Positions 55,418 through 64,000 of a stretch of 64,000 bases of DNA are shown piece by piece. The number at the start of each line of letters is the position of its first letter. Positions within the stretch are counted from its first letter, which is position 1. This DNA is from Cryptomeria japonica (Eukaryota; Streptophyta; Pinopsida; Cupressales; Cupressaceae): NCBI RefSeq assembly GCF_030272615.1, contig NC_081415.1, positions 235,659,803-235,723,802 of the forward strand, written 5' to 3'. Position numbers and translations under genes: made by a program. The notes beneath the pieces were generated by a model. It had not been told where the DNA came from. It did not search any database and saw only the letters and a list, made by a program, of their open reading frames with translations.

Positions 55418-58372
55418 TTAGGTGAGATGACTCTTGAGCTCTCTTAGAGATTGGAATCTCTTAGCTCTCTCATTATTATACCTATTCATTTTATCATGCA
55501 GTTCATCTATAGACCAGTTAAAGGCATGAATAGAGTCATGGATTGGGACATATGCCTTGCATAACCTTTCTATTTCCTTCTCAGTCTCAACTTGATTCTT
55601 AGAAATATTAGAATAAAAGAAAGTAATATTGGAGGTAGAGGCAAGATACTTTCCTCTAGATTGAATAGCTCTCTTTAACAGACTGCCATTATGAGATAAA
55701 GCCATTTTGCCATTTTCAATGTTCTTAGCTAGTTTATCTCCATATGCCTTCTTGTGGCTCTTCTCAGCAAATATTTGAGCAGCATCTTCAAGTGATTTGA
55801 TTTGATCAGATGCATCTGCAACTAACTGACCAAGTTTTCTGATAGGGGTAGGAAGATGTGCGACAGAGGTTTTGGTAGTAATCCAGACAAAATTTCTACT
55901 GCATTGTAGATTGTCTCTGCCTCAATTCTTTTCTCTTTCAACCTCTTCTTGTGTGCACGAGATTGCATAACATTAGCAATCTTCATCATTTCAGATGCAC
56001 TTAAGGTATTCATATCAATAGGTCCTGAAATACTTAAAGAGTCTTCATCATCATCATCAAGTAGTTCTGGCTTTGTCGGTTCAGGGAGTGTACTCTTAAT
56101 GATGGCTCTTTCTATGTTCTTCTTTGTTGTATATTTTGTTTGTTGAGTAATGGCTTCCTCAGTAGACTCCTTTTGAGTAGTCTCAATGACAGGTGGAGAT
56201 TGGGGTTTCTCCAGTTGTTCAGTTACTGGTTCACTGACCTCTTTTAGTTGATTACCCAGTTGATCACCTGATGTAACCTGTACTTATGTGATTGTAGGAG
56301 CATCCATATTTGGTGCAGTAATGTCTCCAGATAGGTCTACTATCTCCTGAATATCTTCATCAACAATAATAATTGAATCATCCTTCTTCTTGGTTGGATA
56401 GACAATGTCAACTTGAACAATTTCCCCTTCATCCATTTCCGGTCGAGGAACATCTTCTGTGGTATCATCCTTACTGCTTGAGTGGATGAAATCTTCCCTC
56501 TTTTTGATTATACAAGCTAGTTGATGTGTCTCAAACTCAACAACTGACCTTTTTCCATTTAGAAGCTTCAATCTTCTTACTTTAAAATCAAAATATGCTT
56601 TGTATTCCTTAGTTAAAGCACTAATTCCATTTGATGATAGATTGGGAAAATACTATACAAATACTTCATCAAAAATATTATTTTCTAATTGAATGGCTTC
56701 TTCCCATTTATCTAACAAAGTATTATACAAAGAGACCGAAATATCTTTCTCCAAATCATGTGGAAATCTATTGTAATGACCCAAGTATGTTATTACCTGT
56801 TGAAGTACTTGCTTCTTCTCATCTTTAGTAAAAGAATCATAATGTTCTTTGACATTGTCAAACCTCTTTCTTCCCAATGACTTCATTGTTCTCTCAAATG
56901 TTGTGTCAGGTTTGTAGTTGGCAATGTCTATAGGTGTAGTTTCCTTTGGCACTACCTTTACCTTCTTAGGTATTCTGTCGGTTGCTTTTTCCTTCTTAGG
57001 TATTCTGTCGGTTGCTTTTTCCTTCTTAGGTTCTTCTTCAAAATTTGTACCCTCAAACTCTGGTTGCAAAATCAGTTTCCTATTCCTCTTCTTTGGTGCA
57101 CTCTCCTTCTTCTCAGATATTTTAGGTGTTGGTTCCTTCTTGGTTAGGACACTCCAAGTCACCCTTGTATTCTTCTTCACAGGAGATTTTTCATCACATT
57201 TCTTTTGCTTTCCTTTTGCTTTTGCTATAGGTGCAGTATCGGTTTCAGTTGGTGTAGCTTGGACTGCTAAGATGTCCAATTTTGCCTTCTTTTTGTCTTT
57301 GGGCGATGCTAATAGAGTATTAGCATAGCCAACCAGTAAGTCATGATTGACCTCGTAGCTCATATCTTCCATCTCTTCCTTCCTTGGTTCAATTGCTTGC
57401 ATCAAGCAAAAGTTAGTGGTAACTGCGAAGATTATGTCTTTTTCAAAGTGTTTTACCGATCTTCAGGTAACCTCATTCTCAAGCTCATCTTCTTTTGGAA
57501 TTCATTAAAGTACCTATTTGTGGCAGCTGAAAAGGTATTCTTCACAGCCTTAATGTTTTTCTTGATCTATGTATTAACCAGTTGATCTTTGGAGCATTCA
57601 ATGTCACCTATACCAGGTAGAAAGTTTTGAAAGTAGAAAAATAACCCAGCTAACAACTGACAATATTTGAACTTCTGAGAATTGTCCTTCTTAATGGATT
57701 ACAAATTTTGAAATAGCTGGAATCTGATAGCTTCACAAATATCATAGTCTGCATTATCAATTATCATTCTATGTGTTGTATGAATTGATGTGGATGGAAC
57801 ACTGTTAAGTCTACTGGAGTAAAACACTCGGTAGACTATCACCATTGCTGCAAGTTTCACCGCAAGGTCTCTAATATTGTTGACAGAAAAAGCACGCCTA
57901 TCAGAGGTAGAACCGGTTAACTTGAAGACAGTATCTTTTGAAATTTTCTTCAACTTAGGAACTTCACTGGTTGAGAAATAACCCATTATAGCCCTAATAG
58001 CTTCCTTGGTTATTGTGTGTCCTCTCCAGATACATATTTTCACCGTGGACTCAACCCAAAATTATTCTTATGTGTTCATCCTCAAAGTCTTCAAGAAAGT
58101 AGGCGGCATTATGAAACCCTTTTTCAAAAACCCTAGCATATTTAGCTTTGATCTTTCGATCCTTATTACAAAGTGATTTTAGATGAGTATAGATGTGAAG
58201 AGTTCCCAAATCTTCAATTTTGCAATATATAGCTGGACAAATCACCTTTGACCATGACACCATTCGGGACTTTCAACAATGCATTATAAGACATAATTTC
58301 ATCTGCCTTTAGAGCTTCCTCATGCTCAGCAGTGATCATCAACCTCTCTACAGACTTAGAAGTAGATTCCAT
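55418..58372 (-). pseudogene. ORF2 of element E, homologue of ORF2 of element C
   Basis: It starts at the ATG at 58,372-58,370 (MESTSKSVERLM). The segment 58,263-57,699 matches C residues about 40-235: KVPNG, HTITKEAIRAIMG against HKITKEAVKAMTG, and DRRAFSVNNIRDL against DKRSLRVNDVKDI. At 57,405-56,653 a Lys-rich linker and the block KDEKKQVLQQVITYLGHYN match the C helical block DDEKESIENSVILHLDIYK. The C-terminal coiled-coil part is at about 56,020-55,418. Several frameshifts and stops break it. A perfect 30-bp tandem duplication lies near 56,961-57,030. Confidence 0.7.
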
Positions 58373-58829
58373 TCTGGATAAACAAGTTTTGAAGTGGTAT
58401 ACAAAGAAATACCTATTGTAGTCTTGCACGTCACTCTGTTTCCCGGTTGGACTGTTCAAATGCACTCCCGTTCTCTTCTCTGCAGCTTCCGATTCAACTT
58501 GATTTCTCTTAATCACAAAGCAATTCGCCAATTCTCACCAAGACAATCTTGCTCTACTTTGCAATTGCTTCAATTTTATTTTTTTTGAAAGAGAGGGTAA
58601 AAATGATAAGGTAAAACTTGTTTTCATCCTTTTTACCAACTGCAATAAATGCTCATACTCTTAGGTTACAAACCCTAATTTCACCGCTTAAGTAAAATAC
58701 CGGTTAATAACACATCAACAAAGATCACTAAAATTCAAAATTTAAAAAAAAAAACTTTCTCGCTTATTTTACAAAAAGGGGGTCGAAAATATTTTACCGT
58801 TATGCTCCCCTTAGCCGTGTTAGACAGGC

Positions 58830-60126
58830 TTAAGTCATAAGTGCTTGATTCTCTTCACTAGGTAAAGGAATGATTTCCTCTACAGGCAATTCTTCACTTT
58901 TCTTCTTCCAAGTCCGATTCATATCTTCTCTTTTTTCCTCAACATCAATTTTTTGTTTGCCTTTCTGATCCTTGAAAGAGTTGATCGATTTATTGTTCCT
59001 TGATCTACAAAACTTTGCCAAGTGCTTCGGTTTGTTGCAGTGGTAACAGACCATACCAGACGATCTTCAAGGTCCTACATTTCCTCTTCCTATTCTTTTT
59101 CTACAGTTCATAGCCACATGACCAAGGTTATTACAAAAGGTAAAAAACAACATTTATTACCTTTTCCATTTCGAATGGACTAAACCGGTTGTCATAGGAT
59201 CTTTGCTAGTTCCTATTTACCCGGTTATCAAAATTCCTTGTCCGGTCACCATATGGTCTAGGATGCATGTGTGGTACAAGATTGTTTGATCCATATCTGC
59301 ACTCCATATGTTTATGCCTATACATTCCATAAGTTTAGCAATGTCCTTCAAACTTTCTAGACACATACCTAGTATTAGTAATGTAACTTGCATTCTTGTT
59401 AGGTTTGTTCCTACAAACATTTGCAGTATGACCAGGCTTATGGAAAACAAAGCAGATAGGTTTAAAAGCCTTCTTACCAGTAGTCTTATTGACTTTAGAA
59501 GCAGTTTTGTTCTTTGGATTGTTGATCTTTGTGCCAGAGAATTCACCTTTTTCAATTGTATGAAAACCAAGTCCAGAGATATCACCCTTCATTCTTTGTG
59601 ATTGAATTTGTTCTTCCAGCATGGTAGAACTTTTTACAAACTTCTCCAATTTTTCATTGGCTTCAATAAGCTTTTTGACAAGATCTTCATTATGCTTAGA
59701 CAGGTTCTCTTGCAGAGATGATGCCAACTCAAGATATAGCTTTAGGTTTTCCTTTTCTTTTGTTTCAACAATTAAGTCATCATATATAATATCTTTTTCC
59801 TGATTGATCTTTATGATTTCTTGATCTCTTACCTTGATAAGATCTTCAGCAGCTCTTCTGGCTTCCAATTCCTGACTCATGCAGATAGTGAGACCTTCCA
59901 GCTCTCTTCTTAAATTCAGTTTCTCACCCTGCAACTTTTCAACTTCTTATGATAAAGCATCAATATTACTTTCATTTGAAGAACTACTGTCAGATATTTC
60001 TAATAATTTTTTAGATAACTCTCTCCTTTTGGTTTGAGAAACTTTTAGTTTGCCCATAAGGGATTCAATCTCATTTCTGCTAGCATCTAGCTCTTTAACC
60101 ATCTCAAAGAAACTTTTGTCCCCCAT
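58830..60126 (-). pseudogene. ORF1 of element E: coiled coil with zinc knuckles
   Basis: It starts at the ATG at 60,126-60,124 (MGDKSFFEMVKELDASRNEI). About 180 codons of coiled coil follow (ELEARRAAEDLIKVRDQEII, KLIEANEKLEKFVKS), with one TAA near 59,947. Then come knuckle remnants: CFVFHKPGHTANVC near 59,413-59,454 (one Cys changed), LGHVAMNC near 59,110, and an intact CYHCNKPKHLAKFC at 59,007-59,048. After it come frameshifts. The layout matches ORF1 of element C. Confidence 0.7.
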
Positions 60127-60188
60127 GGTAGTTTCAATATTTCCTTCCAATTGGTTAGGATTCAAAGAAGTTAGGCTCTGATACCAAT

Positions 60189-61281
60189 TGATGGTCTTGG
60201 AAAGCACTGAGAGGGGGGGTGAATCAGTGACACAAAAACACACACAACTTTAAACACTAACCGGTAGATGAACTTAACTAAGAAGTTAAAGAAAATACAT
60301 TCTATCCAAAATGAAATAAAAGCATCCACATAAAGTAGAACATCCACCATAACACAAGTGTTTGTATGTGGAAAACCCAAATAGGTAAAAACCACGGTGA
60401 GATGGAACTCACAAGTTAAGTATATGCAGCAATAGAAAACTACCCAGTTAAGGTCTTGCAAAGAGCTCTGCTAGGAACGAATCTTGTTAGAGAACCCAAG
60501 CTTGATTAGAATCTTATACCCTGTTAAGAGTAACCTTGTTGGAGGATTTTAGAATCCAAACTAATGGATCACCTTGTTAGAGGATTTGTACAATGAAGCT
60601 TGTTAGAGCTTACCTGCTTAGGGGATTTATTTTTGTTGTAATGATTAGAAAACAAGAAGAAAGATTTGATCTATTCTAAGTAGCACAAACTTCCTTGATC
60701 AGATCATTCTAAGTACATTCAACACTTCTCTCCATCTAAACACTTATCGCTCTTCAGCAAAAGTATTCGCACTGATGACCTCTACTATATTTGTTCTCTC
60801 TTTTTCATCTCTTTTGAAATGATTCACTAAGGTGTCTTTAAATAGGCATTTAGACCTTATGTCGGCCATAGGAACACAATTTCCTAGGTGCAGTGTATCT
60901 AGACATTTAAACATAACTCATCACAAAAATGACTGCCAAACAAACGGTGTTGGTAACTCATCACAAAATCAGATACAGGTTAGAGCAGTCAATACCGGTT
61001 GGAATAAAACTAGTGAATCGTTGTCTAGGAATCTTCCACTTGATCTTCACCTTCAAATTTATCTTCACTTTGATGCCGACTTAGTGTTACCACAGGTTAT
61101 CTCTTAGGCACATACCGGTTGACACAAAGTATCAGTTAGAGATAGACCTTAAACATAGTGGTTGGTAGTGTAAACCAATTGAAGTTACACTGGTAGTCAA
61201 AGTAAACATATATGTGTGTGTGAGAGTGTTTCATCAATGACAACAAGTGATGAATACATTACAATTATCATCAAGACAACA
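60189..61281 (-). repeat. 5' LTR of element E
   Basis: On the minus strand it starts TGTTGTCTTGATG at 61,281 and ends CCAAGACCATCA at 60,189, followed by ATTGGTATCAGAGCC. Internal LTR sequence shares the TGGTTTTTACC, GGGTTTTCCACGTA-like block with B, C and D. Confidence 0.85.
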
Positions 61282-61591
61282 TAGGGGAGAGAGAAAGAGA
61301 GAAAGAGAGAGAGAGAGAGAGAAGGGGGGTTAGGGGTTAGGGGAGAGAGATATTAGGGGACAGAGAGATATATGAGGGGATAGGGAGACAGATATTAGGG
61401 GAAAGGGGGAGAGAGAGAAATACTAGGATAGAGGGGGACAGAGAGAGAGATATTAGGGGAGAGAGGGGGGAGGGGGGAGGGGAAGAGAGATTAGGGGAGA
61501 GGGAGAGAGAGAAATTAGGGGAAAGGGGGAGAGAGAGAGAGAGAGAGAGAGATTAGGGGAGAGGGACAGAGAGAGGGACAGAGACTAGGGG
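61282..61591. repeat. GA-rich minisatellite, right part
   Basis: Continuation of the 53,702-53,881 array after the insertion of E. It starts with the right target duplication TAGGG and has GAGAGA runs broken by ATTAGGGGA and GACAGAGA units. It abuts the truncated end of Copia element F. Confidence 0.9.
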
Positions 61592-63034
61592 AGAAATGAT
61601 ATTTCAATTCAATATGCTTGGTTCGTGCATGCAAAATAGGGTTCTTGGAAATATTTATGCACTTTTATTATCACATAAAATCTTTACAGGTTTTGAAATC
61701 TTCATCTTAAAACCTTCCAAAATGTGCCTCATCCAGATAGCCTGGGTACAATTCATGTAAGTTGCAACATACTCAGCTTCAGCAGTAGATTGTGATGTAC
61801 AACTCTGCTTCTTACTACTCCATGAAACAAGTCTTCCTCCAAGAAAAAATGCTCCGCCGGTTGTTCTTTTCCTGTCATCAACATTTCCTGCCCAATCTGC
61901 ATCTGTGTACACCTTCAAGTCAAAGTTTCCTTCATATGGATACCATAATCCATAGTCAACAGTACCTTTCAAATATCTAAAAATCCTCTTGGTTGCTATC
62001 AAATGTGTTTCCTTAGGATTCTTCTGGAATCTAGCAACTAGGCCAACTGCATGAGCTATATCTAGTTTGCTGTGAAAAATATAGTGCAATTTTCCAATCA
62101 TTGACCTATATTCCTTCTCTTCAATAGATGTGGATTCATCTTCCTTAGACAACTTACAACCTATAACCATTGGTGTCCCAATAGGTTTACAGTCACTCAT
62201 ACCAAATGTCTTCAAGACCTCTTTCACATACTTAGACTGTGTGATGAAAATACCACTCTTCATTTATTGTATTTGCAAGCCTATGAAAAAAATTATTTCA
62301 CCCACTAGAGACATTTCAAACTCATTTTTCATTTCATTTGCAAAATCATTGCTCATGTCATCATTACCTCCAAATATGATATCATCTACAAATACTTCGT
62401 TGACCAGTATTTTATCTCTTTCAGATTTGAGATATATGTTGTTATCTTCACTGGTTCTCAGAAAACCTATCTTCATCAGATGTGTATGAAGCCTTTCATA
62501 CCATGCTCTCAGTGCCTACTTTAATCCATATAAACCCTTATGCAATCTACATACCGTGTCTTTCTCATCAATCAAAGCATAACAATCTAGCTGCTTAATG
62601 TATACTTCTTCTTCCAGTATCCCATCCAAAAGTGTTGACTTAACATTCATCTGGTATACCATGAATTTCTTATGTGTTACAAATGCAAGTAAAGTTCTAA
62701 CACCTTCCAGTCTTGCCACTGGTGCAAAAGTCTCACCATAATCTTCTCCTTCCTCTTGTGCATAACCTTTGCAAACCAACCTAGCTTTGTTGCGAACTAC
62801 AACGCCATCTTCATTCAACTTGTTCTCGAATACCCACTTAGTACCTATATTTACCGGTCGAGGTACTAGGGTCCATTTGTTGTTCTTCTTAATTTGATCT
62901 AGTTCCTCCTCCATAGCTTTAACCCAATGATCATCACCAAATGCTTCCTTAGAAGTTCTTGGTTCAATAGTGGAGATCATGCAAGAATTCTCTCTGATTC
63001 TTCTTCTAGTTAGTACCAGCATCCTTATCTCCAA
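61592..63034 (-). pseudogene. Reverse transcriptase and RNase H of element F
   Basis: The frame from 63,034 to 61,655 is continuous except for a TAG near 62,516 and a TAA near 62,264. RT shows HWVKAMEEELDQIKKNNKW, GTKWVFENKLNEDGV, YGETFAPVARLEGV and the catalytic FVDDIIFGG near 62,390. RNase H shows YTDADWAGNVDDRK, STAEAEYVA and LCDNKSA. Then a 1-bp deletion shifts the frame, and homology persists to about 61,592. Confidence 0.85.
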
Positions 63035-63038
63035 TAAT

Positions 63039-64000
63039 CTACTTAGGTTTATGATTGAGTCTCACATATCTCGGAATAACATGATCATTATCTTCAAGTT
63101 CATCTTCTTCATTATCATCATCTTCTTCTAAATTTATTTGTTCTAGTTGAACTAGTACATCAATATTTGCTTTACCGGTTTCAGGTTTCACAATTTCTGG
63201 TTCCAAAAACAAAATGTGAGGATCTTCATCCTTCTTCTCCAAACTGGTTTCCTCTGAGACTTCGGGATATTCATCCACTCGAACATCAACACTCTCAATA
63301 ATTCTCGATGTCTGGTTGTTAAAACACTTGTAGGCCTTACTCTTGATGGAATAACCAAGAAATATACCTTCATCACTTTTAGCCTCAAATTTGTTAACAT
63401 AATCACCTCTCTTAATAAAACATTTAATACCAAATATCTTGAAATAACTAACATTAGGTGATCTTCCATACTAGTATTCATAAGGAGTCTTGTCCCTACC
63501 TCTCTTTACCAGAATCTGGTTCATAGTGTAGACAGTTGTGATGATAGCTTCCCTCCAAAAAGTTTTCACTACACCTCCTTGTATCAACATCATCCTAGCA
63601 GCTTCAACAACTGACCGGTTGTTACTCTACGATACCATTCTGCTAGGGTGTCCTTGGTGCAAAAATTTTCCTTTTGATACCATTTTCTTCACAATATCTA
63701 GTGAATTCCTCAGAAGTAAATTCACTGCCTTGATCAGTCCTCAGACACTTTATCTTCTTACTACTCTCCTTCTCAGCTAAGGCCGTGAATGACTTGAACT
63801 TACTAAAAGCTTCAGTCTTATCCTTCAAGAATGTGACCCACATCATCCTTGAGCAATCATCAATAAAGATCATAAAATATTTGTCACCTTGAATACTTTT
63901 TGTCCTTATTTGTCCACAAAGATCTGTATGAACCAAATCTAACAGATGTTCTGCTGAAAAAAGATTTTCTCTTGAAAGTTGAGGATGTCATCTTTCCCAA
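63039..64000 (-). pseudogene. Integrase of element F, N-terminal part outside the window
   Basis: The core has HTDLCGQIRTKSIQG near 63,930, RTDQGSEFTSEEF near 63,740, and a stop just before the QNGIVE Glu block near 63,620. Frame changes follow. The tail (FEAKSDEGIFLGY-like, then ESVDVRVDEYPEVSEETSLE and acidic linker to VIPRYVRLNHKPK) links to RT. It would join cDNA to host DNA, but is broken here. Confidence 0.75.

Larger units (their letters stand above)
53882..61281 (-). mobile_element. Element E: second LTR element lacking pol, minus orientation
   Basis: LTRs lie at 60,189-61,281 (5', 1,093 bp) and 53,882-54,944 (3', 1,063 bp). Perfect target duplication TAGGG sits at 53,877-53,881 and 61,282-61,286. 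PBS (minus) TGGTATCAGAGCC lies just inside 60,189, and the purine tract CCAAAGGGGGAGAT lies just inside 54,944. The interior codes ORF1 (coiled coil with knuckles) and ORF2, homologous to those of element C, and shows no RT, integrase or protease. It is more decayed than C. Confidence 0.85.
61592..64000 (-). mobile_element. Element F: Ty1/Copia fragment, truncated at both sides
   Basis: Minus-strand integrase, RT and RNase H closely resemble element B (shared SKYVKEVLKTFG, YRSMIGKLHYIFHSKLDIAHA and YLKGTVDYGLWYP forms). It runs off the window at 64,000. Homology stops within RNase H at about 61,592, where the GA minisatellite begins, so its RNase H end and 3' LTR are missing. Confidence 0.85.

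Noticed and set aside
56918-57328. 136-codon plus-strand ORF, Phe- and Ser-rich, hydrophobic
   Set aside because: It is antisense to the Lys-rich linker of ORF2 of element E; the hydrophobic look comes from complementing AAG/GAA codons.
1-64000. tRNA, rRNA or other structural RNA genes
   Set aside because: No cloverleaf or rRNA block was seen on reading. The tRNA-like TGGTATCA motifs are primer-binding sites next to LTRs.

Overview
The window is plant nuclear DNA made almost entirely of transposable elements. The evidence is families of plant-type Ty3/Gypsy and Ty1/Copia LTR retrotransposons, GT-AG introns, an antisense plant-mobile-domain gene, satellites and microsatellites, and no bacterial-style gene packing. 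The long decayed nested elements and scarcity of host genes suggest a very large genome, possibly a gymnosperm, but no species can be named from sequence alone. No rRNA, tRNA or CRISPR array was seen.

Layout. (1) 1 to about 14,400: a Tat-lineage Ty3/Gypsy element (A): gag, protease, G-patch, RT, two RNase H domains and integrase, then an antisense two-exon plant-mobile-domain gene (9,647-12,110), a repeat-rich 3' region and a 3' LTR starting at 13,282. Its 5' LTR lies outside the window. (2) About 14,400-19,960: mostly unassigned sequence with a 35-bp tandem repeat, a decayed minus-strand ORF and an LTR-like segment. (3) 19,960-53,690: palindromic TCGGATATCCGAT inverted repeats bracket a four-exon gene remnant of unknown function (20,576-51,283). 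Its third intron holds Copia element B (21,826-50,946). The 3' LTR of B was hit three times: by a chromodomain Gypsy (27,808-36,126), by pol-less LTR element C (36,148-42,695) and by Copia element D (43,169-50,233). D itself carries a 430-bp solo LTR. A roughly 360-bp satellite follows at 51,780-53,090. (4) 53,700-61,590: a GA-rich minisatellite split by a second pol-less LTR element E (53,882-61,281, minus strand). (5) 61,592-64,000: a truncated minus-strand Copia element F.

The most interesting content is the pair C and E. Both have LTRs, primer-binding site, polypurine tract and 5-bp target duplications, but no protease, integrase or reverse transcriptase. Both instead encode the same two proteins: ORF1, a coiled coil with CCHC knuckles, and ORF2, a long protein (about 1,140 codons in C) of a family I do not recognise. 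Similarity of their LTR block, leader and PPT block to Copia B and D suggests mobilisation in trans by Copia enzymes. Conservation of ORF2 between two clearly diverged elements suggests it had a function.

A second theme is mutation pattern. The two longest retrotransposon frames (4,558-8,088 and 29,574-34,430) contain 19 in-frame stops, all TAG or TGA and none TAA, with no frameshift. This fits deamination of CHG- and CG-methylated cytosine. All coordinates and counts were made by hand.
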